From: Candidatus Borrarchaeota archaeon
GTDB lineage: Archaea; Asgardarchaeota; Sifarchaeia; Borrarchaeales; Borrarchaeaceae
DNA: 28,585 nt
Direction of reading: 5' to 3'
Assembly: GCA_016840645.1 (NCBI GenBank)
Contig: JAEORY010000005.1
Coordinates: 1 to 28,585, forward strand
Shown here piece after piece: positions 11,751 through 19,006 of this stretch (position 1 is the first letter of the stretch; every line of letters begins with the position of its first letter). The notes beneath the pieces were generated by a model. The model did no database searches. It had not been told where the DNA came from and saw only the letters and a program-made list of their open reading frames with translations. The position numbers and the translations under genes are program-made.

Positions 11751-12137
11751 ATGTTTAGAGTTAATGTCGATGGTAGAGTATATGGAGTTCGTTTCCAATA
11801 TAGTGTAGTCGCTCTTGTTGGTGATCGTCACGAACGTCATTTTGGTAATGTCTTTCCTGTACCGGATGTAGACAATCAGTCTACTAGAACTACTTGTCAA
11901 ATTCTTTTGCTTGATGATGAAGCAAGAACTCATGAGATCGCTGCTGCGGGCTTTGTCGATTGCGATCATCGTGACAAGTATGACAAGGACAAAGGCCGTT
12001 TCTTGGCGTTTGAAAAGGCTATTCAAGATCTTCGCGCTGTTTATGAAACTACGAAGGCTGAGCGAAAGTTGTTTTTTGATGCTTACTTCGAGAATCATAA
12101 GCATAAGAGGCATATTATTGAGCGAAGGGTTAAATAA
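11751..12137 (+). CDS. hypothetical protein (128 aa)
   Basis: Start at ATG 11751 because GAAAGGA (11736-11742) is correctly spaced for it; the in-frame ATG 11742 overlaps that site. The product starts MFRVNVDGRVYGVRFQYSVV, beta-rich at the N-terminus, with DLRAVYETTKAERKLFFDAY and a basic tail HKHKRHIIERRVK. No family recognised. The stop overlaps the next start (TAATG). Confidence 0.7.
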   Translation: MFRVNVDGRVYGVRFQYSVVALVGDRHERHFGNVFPVPDVDNQSTRTTCQILLLDDEARTHEIAAAGFVDCDHRDKYDKDKGRFLAFEKAIQDLRAVYETTKAERKLFFDAYFENHKHKRHIIERRVK

Positions 12138-12358
12138 TGGATGTCAGATTTGACATAGTATATCCCTTTCTTCAGCTTCCTTACCACGAGCAGATAAACA
12201 TAATTCTTGAATTAGAATTGATAGAACCTTCTGATTTAAGTTTGCCTAATTTCGAAATGTATAGAAAGGCTTTTGTTAAAGCTCGTGAGTCTGGTAAAAT
12301 TGAAGAATTGTATGATGCTGTACAAAAGGTGAAGGATTCTATCAATGATGAAGTTTAA
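12137..12358 (+). CDS. hypothetical helical protein (73 aa)
   Basis: Starts at the TAATG junction and overlaps the radical SAM gene by 14 nt, implying coupled translation. The product starts MDVRFDIVYPFLQLPYHEQI and is acidic and alpha-helical. No motif; may be a partner of the radical SAM protein. Confidence 0.68.
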   Translation: MDVRFDIVYPFLQLPYHEQINIILELELIEPSDLSLPNFEMYRKAFVKARESGKIEELYDAVQKVKDSINDEV

Positions 12359-13229
12359 TACATTTTCTGTTGTAGTTGGAGATGGATCTTGTAATGCCAG
12401 ATGTGATTTCTGCGTAGCAAAGATGACTGATCAGTTTAATCTCTCTTGTAGAGGTATTGACAATAGAGTATTCGACATCGCATGTCGTCTTGCAGAAAAA
12501 TCGGATGTTACTACAGCATTGCTCACCGGAAAAGGAGAGCCAACTCTTTTCCATGAAGAGATTTCATGTTATTTAAAAATATTGAACAAATATTTTCCGA
12601 TCATAGAGTTGCAAACTAATGGTCTTTTGTTTTTAAAGAATAAAGAAGAGTGGGTTCGTAGATTAACATCTTGGAAAAGTCTTGGTCTTACAACTGTAGC
12701 TTTATCCATTGTTCATTATGAAGATAATATGAATAAAAGGATCTATTGTGACGATGGATCACGTTATCGTTTTAATTATCCTAACTTGATAGATACGATC
12801 AACTTTATAACGGACCTTGGTTTGTCTGTTCGTTTGAATTGTATTGGAATTGATGGTTATATTGATAGTGTGAATGAGATAAATGCTCTTTTATCTTTTG
12901 CTAATGTTGGTTGCAAGAAAAAAATGCAAGTAACTTGGCGTCCTGTACAGATGCCAGAACATTCTCGTGATGATAAGGTTGCAACTCGTACTAGAGAATT
13001 GGAAATCAGTGATACACGAGTTTATGAGATTAGTAGATATTTTGCTGAAATTGGTACTGTATTGCATAAACTTCCTCATGGAGCTATAGTTTATGATGTT
13101 TATGGACAAAATTTTTGTTTGTCTAATTGTTTGACTATTGCTACAGACCCTGAAGAAGTTAGACAAATTATATATGTTGATGGTAGAATCATTTATGATT
13201 GGCAATATGAAGGAGCTATCATATTATGA
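12345..13229 (+). CDS. radical SAM protein
   Basis: 294 residues (ATG 12345 or 12348). CNARCDFC gives the CxxxCxxC [4Fe-4S]/SAM site (Cys 16, 20, 23). TGKGEPTLF is the GGEP-like SAM-binding strand, and ELQTNGLL follows as in MoaA/activase-type members. There is no clear second Cys cluster; NFCLSNC near the C-terminus might bind an auxiliary cluster. Substrate not determinable; queuosine-type base modification or peptide modification are options. Confidence 0.85.
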   Translation: MMKFNTFSVVVGDGSCNARCDFCVAKMTDQFNLSCRGIDNRVFDIACRLAEKSDVTTALLTGKGEPTLFHEEISCYLKILNKYFPIIELQTNGLLFLKNKEEWVRRLTSWKSLGLTTVALSIVHYEDNMNKRIYCDDGSRYRFNYPNLIDTINFITDLGLSVRLNCIGIDGYIDSVNEINALLSFANVGCKKKMQVTWRPVQMPEHSRDDKVATRTRELEISDTRVYEISRYFAEIGTVLHKLPHGAIVYDVYGQNFCLSNCLTIATDPEEVRQIIYVDGRIIYDWQYEGAIIL

Positions 13230-13291
13230 ATTGGGCTGCGATATTTTTTTTCGAGGCTTTGATTCGTCCCGAAAAAGAATCAGATCAATAA
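13226..13291 (+). CDS. possible 21-residue peptide
   Basis: An ATGA overlap with the radical SAM stop and AAGGAG ten bases upstream give MNWAAIFFFEALIRPEKESD to TAA 13289-13291. The frame runs through the next promoter (CCCG 13268). Translation is plausible by coupling but the peptide is tiny. Confidence 0.35.
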   Translation: MNWAAIFFFEALIRPEKESDQ

Positions 13292-13293
13292 TA
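13268..13293 (+). promoter_or_regulatory. phage promoter CCCG-N16-ATAATA
   Basis: CCCG 13268-13271 and ATAATA 13288-13293; drives 13314 and probably the RNA ligase downstream. Confidence 0.8.
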
Positions 13294-13313
13294 GGTTTGA
13301 AAGGACAACATTA

Positions 13314-13952
13314 ATGGCTAAATTACTTGTTAAAATATCTGAATTCGATGGAGAAGTAAGCGATAATTTAAGGAAAGCTGCTAAATGGATAAACTCTCAT
13401 AGAGCAACTATTAGAAATAATTATTGTGATCATTTTGAAAGTTCTGATTATTGGGGTCTCCCAAAAAATAAGAGCAATCTCGATAACAATGAAGTAAATT
13501 TTATTACTGAACAAACTTATGATTTTGGAGAAGAGTTAATAAAAAATGCAAAAGAAAAGGGAGAAAATCTTGCTAAAGAAATAAACTCTTTTGTTAATGA
13601 ATATTCACATCATTTTTTCGATTTTGACGTAAAGATAGAAGTTTTAGGTGTTTCTTCTGTTTTGACTATAGAAATTAGTTTAGATTGTTTTGAATTAGGT
13701 TATGACAGATTTGATTATTACTTGTCATGTTCTAGTTATAATGGTAGTGGAGACGATGATACCGAGACTGCTATCTGTGGTTATATTTACGGGATTATAG
13801 ACAATATAGCTGAATGTGATACTTTTCGTAATCGTCTCATGAGTTGCGAAGATTTCGCTAACTTTGTATCTAAAATAAAAACGTTCGAGAAGAGAATAGA
13901 GAAGTTAGAGGAAGAAGAATTCAAGTATTTCCGTAATTTTCTGATAAAATAA
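13314..13952 (+). CDS. hypothetical protein (212 aa)
   Basis: GAAAGGACAACATTA precedes ATG 13314. Starts MAKLLVKISEFDGEVSDNLR. Helical segments flank a central beta-rich stretch (VLGVSSVLTIEISLDCFELG), and the C-terminus has a charged coiled-coil-like run (KIKTFEKRIEKLEEEEF). No known motif. Ends 4 nt before the RNA ligase gene, so it may be a partner of it. Confidence 0.75.
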   Translation: MAKLLVKISEFDGEVSDNLRKAAKWINSHRATIRNNYCDHFESSDYWGLPKNKSNLDNNEVNFITEQTYDFGEELIKNAKEKGENLAKEINSFVNEYSHHFFDFDVKIEVLGVSSVLTIEISLDCFELGYDRFDYYLSCSSYNGSGDDDTETAICGYIYGIIDNIAECDTFRNRLMSCEDFANFVSKIKTFEKRIEKLEEEEFKYFRNFLIK

Positions 13953-13956
13953 GATT

Positions 13957-15105
13957 ATGAAATTATTTAGAAGTAAATCTAAAGAATATCGACATCCTGC
14001 TACAATTATGTCTTTTAGAAAGTTGTACAAAGGACTCATGAAACGTGTTGATGCAGGATATATAAATGTACAGCGTTCAGATGATTTAGAAATCTTTTCT
14101 TATTCTAAGTCTTGTATGTTTGATGGAGCGTGGGACAAGTTTACTCTCATGGCAAGAGGATTGATTTTAGATCCTCAAGGTAAAAGAATCATAGCTCTTA
14201 CTTTTCCTAAATTTTTCAATTGGGGCGAGGTTTCTACTCAGCTTCCTAACTTGCCTTTTACTGTTTTAGAGAAGATGGATGGCTCTCTGGGGATAATTTT
14301 TTATTGGAGAGGAAAGTGGCAAGTAGCTACTAAAGGATCTTTCCAGTCAGAGCAAGCTGTATGGGCTACTGATCATATGAGTGATTATAATCTATTATCT
14401 ATGAACCCCGATATTACTTATCTGACAGAGATTATTGCACCTTGGAATAAGATAGTTGTATCATATTCTTTTGAAGACTTAGTTTTGTTGAGCGGTTATC
14501 ATCTTGGTTCTGGAATTGAATTGACTCGTGATGAGATAGAATCAGAAGGATATAAGATAGGATTTCCAGTTGTTAAAGAAGAGTATTATGATTCGTTAGA
14601 TGACATGCTCAAAATAGCTGAGACCTTAGATGTTAATCATGAAGGGTTTGTTGTAAGATTCTCAAACGGATATCGTATAAAGATCAAAGGAGCGGAATAC
14701 ATAAAATATCATAAACTATATTCTTGTTTTTCCGAGAAATCTCTTTGGGAACATTATAAGTCCAAAGATACTTTTAATATGGGTAATTTAAAATTCATTT
14801 ATCCAGAAGAGTTTTGGGATGATATTAACTCTATCACATGCAAATTAAAATTAGATTATGATAAAATTGTAAAACAAATTGAACATTGGTTAGATTTTTT
14901 CAAAAAATTTAGTCAAAAAGATGTTGGATTATATCAAAAATCTAATTCAGATTGTCCTAAATTTGTGTATTCATTCGTTTTTGCAAGTAAAAATATGAAT
15001 AAATTATTAGATGAAATGTTGAAAGATAATAAGTTTCGTGAAATTATTTTTAAAAAAATAAAACCAAAAGAGGAGAATTCTCATGAACTCGGCAATATAA
15101 TATAG
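13957..15105 (+). CDS. T4 Rnl1-type RNA ligase
   Basis: 382 residues. Nucleotidyltransferase motif I is EKMDGSLG with the AMP-acceptor Lys106 (KxDG). An upstream segment with ARGLIL is typical of Rnl1; later come HEGFVVRF (motif IV) and YRIKIKGAEYIKYHK (motif V). Length is close to T4 Rnl1 (374 aa). Rnl1 enzymes seal RNA 5'-phosphate/3'-OH ends and repair tRNAs cut by host anticodon nucleases. The RlaP-like protein and the P-loop kinase in this window, and the tRNA-like RNAs, fit an RNA-repair role. Confidence 0.9.
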   Translation: MKLFRSKSKEYRHPATIMSFRKLYKGLMKRVDAGYINVQRSDDLEIFSYSKSCMFDGAWDKFTLMARGLILDPQGKRIIALTFPKFFNWGEVSTQLPNLPFTVLEKMDGSLGIIFYWRGKWQVATKGSFQSEQAVWATDHMSDYNLLSMNPDITYLTEIIAPWNKIVVSYSFEDLVLLSGYHLGSGIELTRDEIESEGYKIGFPVVKEEYYDSLDDMLKIAETLDVNHEGFVVRFSNGYRIKIKGAEYIKYHKLYSCFSEKSLWEHYKSKDTFNMGNLKFIYPEEFWDDINSITCKLKLDYDKIVKQIEHWLDFFKKFSQKDVGLYQKSNSDCPKFVYSFVFASKNMNKLLDEMLKDNKFREIIFKKIKPKEENSHELGNII

Positions 15106-15120
15106 AAAGGTTATATTGTT

Positions 15121-15780
15121 ATGGATAAGAAATGTTCGAAGTGTAGTGCTATAAAAGATTTATCAGAGTTTTACAATAATTCGGTATCTAAAGACGGTCA
15201 TAGACCAGAATGTATAGAATGTACAAAGGAGCGTCGTAATACTCCAGAGCAAAAATTAATAAGACAAAAATACAGACGAACTGAACGGTGTAAAGAAAGA
15301 GCCAAAAAACGAAGATCAACACCAGAGTCTAAATTAAGATTATCTAATTATCAAAAAGAGTATTTAAAAAGACCAGAAATCGCCAAACGTAGAAAAGAAT
15401 ATTATCAGAGAGAAGATGTAAAAAAAAGAAAAAACGAATACAACAGAAAGAGACAACAAAATCCTCATTGGCGTATATCTCATACGGTAAGCGGAGCTAT
15501 TAGTAAAGCTCTAAAAGTCGTGGGAGAAACAAAAAGAAAGAGACATTGGGAAGATATTGTTGGATATACTAAAGAAGATCTAAAACAACATTTAGAAAAC
15601 CAATTTAAAAGAGGTATGAATTGGGGAAATTATGGAAAATGGCATATTGATCATATCAAGCCAATTTCTTCTTTTAATATAACTGATGTTAATTGCGAAG
15701 AATTAAAGAAATGTTGGGCTTTAGAAAATTTGCAACCATTGTGGGCTAGTGAAAATATAAGTAAAGGAAATAGATACTAA
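15121..15780 (+). CDS. HNH homing-type endonuclease with N-terminal zinc finger
   Basis: 219 residues, with AGAAAGG before ATG 15121. CSKC...CIEC (Cys 5, 8, 31, 34) forms a zinc finger; a Lys/Arg-rich helical linker with repeated R-R/K-R follows. WHIDHIKPISSF and LENLQPLWASENISKGNR are the HNH beta-beta-alpha nuclease core. Such genes are selfish mobile endonucleases common in phages. No intron boundaries are seen in the flanking RNA ligase gene, so it appears free-standing. Confidence 0.88.
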   Translation: MDKKCSKCSAIKDLSEFYNNSVSKDGHRPECIECTKERRNTPEQKLIRQKYRRTERCKERAKKRRSTPESKLRLSNYQKEYLKRPEIAKRRKEYYQREDVKKRKNEYNRKRQQNPHWRISHTVSGAISKALKVVGETKRKRHWEDIVGYTKEDLKQHLENQFKRGMNWGNYGKWHIDHIKPISSFNITDVNCEELKKCWALENLQPLWASENISKGNRY

Positions 15781-15838
15781 TGTGACATTATTTTATGTTA
15801 TGTAAAATTACTTTAACATTTTGAGGAAGATTTTATGT

Positions 15839-15866
15839 TTGTTGTGAAAGCATTTCAAGTTATAAT
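15839..15866 (+). promoter_or_regulatory. sigma70-like promoter overlapped by an inverted repeat
   Basis: TTGTTG (15839-15844), 16 nt, TATAAT (15861-15866). ATACTGTT (15865-15872) and AACAGTAT (15889-15896) form an 8-bp inverted repeat, followed by TTTTT, that straddles the expected start. It could be an operator, or the terminator of the HNH gene. There is no CCCG element here. Confidence 0.55.
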
Positions 15867-15911
15867 ACTGTTTGATTTACTATTTTTGAACAGTATTTTT
15901 AGGAGAATGTT

Positions 15912-16208
15912 ATGGCTGAGTTGATTTATGTAGATGAAAACGGGAAAGAGCTTCGTAGAGAGCAGAAAGGTAGAGGTAGACCACCGCGTGGTTCTGTAAA
16001 ACAAGATGATGGAAATTTCATTGTTAACCCTGTAGATTCGGTAGAACGTCAAGTAGTTGAATACATTGATGTTAGTGAAGGTGGTGATGTTATTTCTCGT
16101 GAGAGCAAGGGTCGTGGTCGTCCTAGACCTGGATATACGAAGCAGGAAGACGGAGAACATGCTGGCCATTGGGTCAAGGTTGTTACCGAGACAGTTCCCG
16201 TTTCTTAA
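15912..16208 (+). CDS. AT-hook-like protein with internal duplication (98 aa)
   Basis: ATG 15912 after AGGAGAATGTT. Two copies of one unit: GKELRREQKGRGRPPRGSVK then GDVISRESKGRGRPRPGYTK, each followed by QxDG. KGRGRP is the AT-hook core that binds the minor groove of AT-rich DNA, and the genome is AT-rich. The acidic segments YVDENG and YIDVSEG also repeat. Probably a DNA-binding architectural or regulatory protein. Confidence 0.78.
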   Translation: MAELIYVDENGKELRREQKGRGRPPRGSVKQDDGNFIVNPVDSVERQVVEYIDVSEGGDVISRESKGRGRPRPGYTKQEDGEHAGHWVKVVTETVPVS

Positions 16209-16222
16209 ATCAAAATGTAATA
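16197..16222 (+). promoter_or_regulatory. phage promoter CCCG-N16-GTAATA
   Basis: CCCG 16197-16200 lies within the last codons of the AT-hook gene; GTAATA is at 16217-16222. It drives structured RNAs, then the gene at 16483. Confidence 0.85.
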
Positions 16223-16231
16223 GAGATGGCC

Positions 16232-16296
16232 GAGGTCATATGACCTCATTTGTAGACACGTTTGAATGATGGCGGGGAGTTATCATTCAACGTGTC
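16232..16296 (+). ncRNA. two strong hairpins in the leader transcript
   Basis: GAGGTCATATGACCTC (16232-16247) is a perfect 16-nt palindrome. GACACGTTTGAATGAT (16255-16270) pairs with ATCATTCAACGTGTC (16282-16296) with one bulged T, around a GGCGGGGAG loop. They form the 5' part of a second RNA locus. Confidence 0.65.
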
Positions 16297-16306
16297 ATTT
16301 TGAAAA

Positions 16307-16466
16307 CAGAATATTAGAGTGAAGCTTGATAGAGCTTAGGTTGAGGAATGTGCCGGGTGCTACTATGCTATTACATTTGTGGTTAGTAGGCGACAAATTA
16401 CCAGACATTCCAAATTGCAATATGCTGTTGGAGCAGGGTGGGGAATCCTGCCACTCTGATATTCTG
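16307..16466 (+). ncRNA. tRNA-like structured RNA with 15-bp closing stem and pseudoknot
   Basis: CAGAATATTAGAGTG (16307-16321) pairs along its full length with CACTCTGATATTCTG (16452-16466; one G-U). A D-arm-like hairpin AAGCT/AGCTT (16322-16337) follows the 5' strand, and a T-arm-like hairpin GCAGG/CCTGC with a 9-nt loop (16433-16451) abuts the 3' strand as in tRNA. Between them GGAATGT/ACATTCC (16345, 16405) encloses CTACTA/TAGTAG (16360, 16384) and ATTTGT/ACAAAT (16375, 16393), which cross, forming a pseudoknot. No anticodon arm is evident. It looks like a tmRNA- or tRNA-like regulatory RNA; no family recognised. Confidence 0.7.
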
Positions 16467-16482
16467 AAATTAGGAGATAAAA

Positions 16483-16968
16483 ATGCCTCATAAAACTTGT
16501 CCAGAATGTGGTGAAGGTGGAATGGGAGTTCGTACTCTTAAATGTAAGAGTTGCGGATACGTATTCATGAAGGGTAAGAATGAAATACCAAAGAAACCTA
16601 AAAAGATCAAATTCGATAACGATGAGTTTGATGAAGATGAAAAGGTTGAAGATTTTTCGCGGAAAAATAAAGCGACAAAGAAAATTACTCTTGACTTAGA
16701 TGAAGAAGAAAAACTTACTTTCGAAAAATTAGCAAACAATTGTAAGCCGTTTAATCATTCTCTTGACGGTAATAAACTTGTTCTTGAGGGTTCTGTTATG
16801 GTAGTTGGTAGAGGGATGGATGATTTTACTCATAAGAGAAAACCAATTCTTCCATGTCATGCTGTCTATGCAAAGGTAGTAGCTGACCCTAAAGATGGAA
16901 CGTTATCTGTTTGGGTTCTTGTAGGTAGTGGAGAACCTGATAGAATCTATATGAATGCTGTAGCTTGA
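16483..16968 (+). CDS. zinc-ribbon protein with acidic middle (161 aa)
   Basis: TAGGAGATAAAA precedes ATG 16483. CPECGEGG...CKSCGY (about residues 5-25) is a treble-clef/zinc-ribbon motif. A Lys-then-Asp/Glu-rich linker (FDEDEKVEDF) follows; the C-terminal domain (VLEGSVMVVGRGMDDFTH; LSVWVLVGSGEPDRIYM) looks beta-rich. Could be a transcription-associated or nucleic-acid-binding protein. Lies directly downstream of the tRNA-like RNA, 16 nt away. Confidence 0.75.
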   Translation: MPHKTCPECGEGGMGVRTLKCKSCGYVFMKGKNEIPKKPKKIKFDNDEFDEDEKVEDFSRKNKATKKITLDLDEEEKLTFEKLANNCKPFNHSLDGNKLVLEGSVMVVGRGMDDFTHKRKPILPCHAVYAKVVADPKDGTLSVWVLVGSGEPDRIYMNAVA

Positions 16969-17004
16969 GGAAGATGAGTACAATAGAGCAATAAAAGGTT
17001 AATT

Positions 17005-17030
17005 CCCGCAAAAATAATTAAAGTATAATA
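17005..17030 (+). promoter_or_regulatory. phage promoter CCCG-N16-ATAATA
   Basis: CCCG 17005-17008 and ATAATA 17025-17030. The predicted start falls at about 17036, on the ATG of the next gene. Confidence 0.85.
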
Positions 17031-17035
17031 GTATT

Positions 17036-17479
17036 ATGGACCCGATTATAGAAATATTAATACTTTTGGGCGTTTTTTATTTAACGTTTAGTTCATTAAC
17101 AAAAGCATTTGCTTGCTTTTCTAATGCTAATATCGGTCTTTCCTATTTTGAGGCTGGTTGCTGTTTTCTTGTAATAAGTATGTTCTGTGCTTCATTTTTT
17201 CCTATGAGACAACATCTAGCTAATTCTGTTGCTACAAATATAGCAAAAGAAAAGGCTATTGAAAATGGTAGAGTTTATGTAGATAATATCTGGGTAGAGT
17301 CAGAACCTAAACTTATTGATACTCTTTCTACTGTAGTTGTTATGTCTGTATTGGCTTTCGGTCTTCGTATCGGAGAAATACTTGTTAAAACAACAATTCC
17401 TATTTACTATTCAATCATAGTTTTCTTTATAACACCATTCTTTTTTTATCATTTTGTTTGTTGGGCTTTTTCTCGATAA
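17036..17479 (+). CDS. membrane protein (147 aa), apparently leaderless
   Basis: ATG 17036 is 5 nt after the -10 and has no ribosome-binding site, so the message is predicted to start at or next to the start codon. The product starts MDPIIEILILLGVFYLTFSS and has about four hydrophobic segments (N-terminus; CCFLVISMFCASFF; STVVVMSVLAFGL; YYSIIVFFITPFFFYHFV). No family recognised. The glycosyltransferase gene follows after 6 nt and may be coupled. Confidence 0.72.
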   Translation: MDPIIEILILLGVFYLTFSSLTKAFACFSNANIGLSYFEAGCCFLVISMFCASFFPMRQHLANSVATNIAKEKAIENGRVYVDNIWVESEPKLIDTLSTVVVMSVLAFGLRIGEILVKTTIPIYYSIIVFFITPFFFYHFVCWAFSR

Positions 17480-17485
17480 AGATGT

Positions 17486-18538
17486 ATGGATATTGAATAT
17501 GTTTGTTTTGGATCTCTTAACGGATACGCTATAGCAGCTAAGAACTATATCTTAGCACTGAAAAACCACAATCTTCGTATTCATACTTTAGATTCTCAAC
17601 ATAGATTAGATGTGGCTGGGGATGATTTAAACCTTTTTAGAAAATTCGCAAGAAAAGAAGAGAATCCAAATGCAATACAAATCTATCATTGTATCCCTCC
17701 AATTCAAAGACGTAGAAAGAAAAATAAACTTACAATAGGAATAGCTACATTCGAAACTGAGAATCCTCCTAAACATTGGATAGATATACTCAACCAGAAT
17801 GACGCTGTGATCGTCCCAAGTACCTTCTGCGAAGAGATTTTTAAAAAATCGGGTATCACCCGACCAATCTATTTAATCCCTCACTGCGTCGATTTCTCCA
17901 AATATAACACCGAAATAAAACCACTAGAAACAAACGATAAGTTTAGATTCCTATTCATTGGATCTTGGAGAAAAAGAAAAGGATACAAAGAACTACTCAA
18001 AGCATGGTGCTCCACGTTCTCAAATAAAGAACACGTAGAACTAATCATAAAAACAGATAAACCCAATAAAGCAGAGAAGTTAACTAAAACATTGACAAAT
18101 TGTGCTCCTATTATAGTAGAGAAACAAACCATTACTGAAAGTAAAATGCCAAATTTCATTAAGTCTTTTGATTGTCTGGTTTTACCTACTAAAGGTGAAG
18201 GGTTTGGTCTTCCTATTTTACAAGCTATGGCACTAGGTGTACCTGTTATTGCTACAGAATATTCAGGTTGTAAAGATATGATTAATGATAGTACTGCTTT
18301 TCCTCTTAAACCAGAAGGTATTGTTATTAAAGATAATATGGATAATATACCTCAATTCTTTAGAAAGAAATGGGTTCATGTCTCTGTCTCTCAGATCTCT
18401 AAAGTTATGCGACATGTTTATAATTCTGATGAAGTAGTCGAAAAGGTTAAAAACGCTGAAGCTTTTGTTAGAGATGAGTTTAGTTTGAAAAAAGTTTCTG
18501 TTAGGTTTGACGAGATGTTTTCCCGATTTTTAAATTGA
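17486..18538 (+). CDS. GT4-family (GT-B fold) glycosyltransferase
   Basis: 350 residues. FGSLNGYAIAAKNYILAL opens the N-terminal Rossmann domain with a Gly-rich loop; ATFETE...HWIDILNQNDAVIVPS and RFLFIGSWRKRKGYKELLKAW follow. GEGFGLPILQAMALGVPVIA is the diagnostic nucleotide-sugar-binding EX7E region. Transfers a sugar from a nucleotide donor; phage examples modify DNA bases, host surface polysaccharide or virion proteins. The acceptor cannot be told. Confidence 0.9.
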   Translation: MDIEYVCFGSLNGYAIAAKNYILALKNHNLRIHTLDSQHRLDVAGDDLNLFRKFARKEENPNAIQIYHCIPPIQRRRKKNKLTIGIATFETENPPKHWIDILNQNDAVIVPSTFCEEIFKKSGITRPIYLIPHCVDFSKYNTEIKPLETNDKFRFLFIGSWRKRKGYKELLKAWCSTFSNKEHVELIIKTDKPNKAEKLTKTLTNCAPIIVEKQTITESKMPNFIKSFDCLVLPTKGEGFGLPILQAMALGVPVIATEYSGCKDMINDSTAFPLKPEGIVIKDNMDNIPQFFRKKWVHVSVSQISKVMRHVYNSDEVVEKVKNAEAFVRDEFSLKKVSVRFDEMFSRFLN

Positions 18539-18547
18539 GTTGTAATG
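18522..18547 (+). promoter_or_regulatory. phage promoter CCCG-N16-GTAATG
   Basis: CCCG 18522-18525 lies within the end of the glycosyltransferase gene; GTAATG is at 18542-18547. Confidence 0.85.
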
Positions 18548-18556
18548 CTGATGTCA

Positions 18557-18606
18557 GGGAGGGCAGGACTTACTCGAATGGTCCCGAGGTCTAGTCCTGC
18601 TCTCCC
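18557..18606 (+). promoter_or_regulatory. structured 5' leader hairpin
   Basis: GGGAG (18557-18561) and GCAGGAC (18563-18569) pair with GTCCTGC (18594-18600) and CTCCC (18602-18606), closing a ~24-nt loop. It sits between the promoter and the 18626 gene. Much more G/C-rich than the surroundings. Confidence 0.65.
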
Positions 18607-18625
18607 GGAAATAAGAAAGGATAAA

Positions 18626-18865
18626 ATGATGAAATATTTGGTTGGAATGATTTTTATTCTTGGTGGAGTTTGTTTAGGACTTTATCTCGGATTGTGGCTT
18701 TGTTTCATCGGAGGTATAGTGCAACTTGTTGAGGCTTGCAAGGCTGATCCTGTCAGTGCCTTTGGTATAGCTTTCGGTTTTGTGCGAATCGTTATCGCTA
18801 GTTTCGTTGGTTGGTTCTCGTTCATTGTATGTTCCGCCATCGGTGGAGTCATAATTTCGGACTAA
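18626..18865 (+). CDS. membrane protein (79 aa)
   Basis: ATG 18626 (or 18629) follows AGAAAGGATAAA; the frame extends upstream only through the leader hairpin. The product starts MMKYLVGMIFILGGVCLGLY and has two or three hydrophobic segments with a short polar QLVEACKADPVS loop. Function unknown; its structured leader implies post-transcriptional control. Confidence 0.72.
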   Translation: MMKYLVGMIFILGGVCLGLYLGLWLCFIGGIVQLVEACKADPVSAFGIAFGFVRIVIASFVGWFSFIVCSAIGGVIISD

Positions 18866-18885
18866 TCTGCTTGAAAGACAATCTT

Positions 18886-18911
18886 CCCGATTTTTAAATC
18901 GAGTTGTAATA
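18886..18911 (+). promoter_or_regulatory. phage promoter CCCG-N16-GTAATA
   Basis: CCCG 18886-18889 and GTAATA 18906-18911; drives the PARP-like gene. Confidence 0.87.
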
Positions 18912-18935
18912 CTGATGTAAGCGATTCTGTTAGAG

Positions 18936-18988
18936 GTGGGAAACGAGGCAGGGCTAACAAATGTCCAGTTAGTCCTGCCTTAACCCAC
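18936..18988 (+). promoter_or_regulatory. structured 5' leader hairpin of the PARP-like gene
   Basis: GTGGG (18936-18940) pairs with CCCAC (18984-18988); inside, AGGCAGGGCTAAC (18946-18958) pairs with GTTAGTCCTGCCT (18968-18980). It shares TAGTCCTGC with the leader at 18557-18606, so the two adjacent genes may be controlled by the same factor. Confidence 0.65.
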
Positions 18989-19006
18989 AATATAAAGGAT
19001 AAGAAG

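Noticed and set aside
16057..16269. 70-codon frame overlapping the AT-hook gene
   Set aside because: Shifted-frame shadow of a gene with clear repeats; it runs through the next promoter and palindrome.
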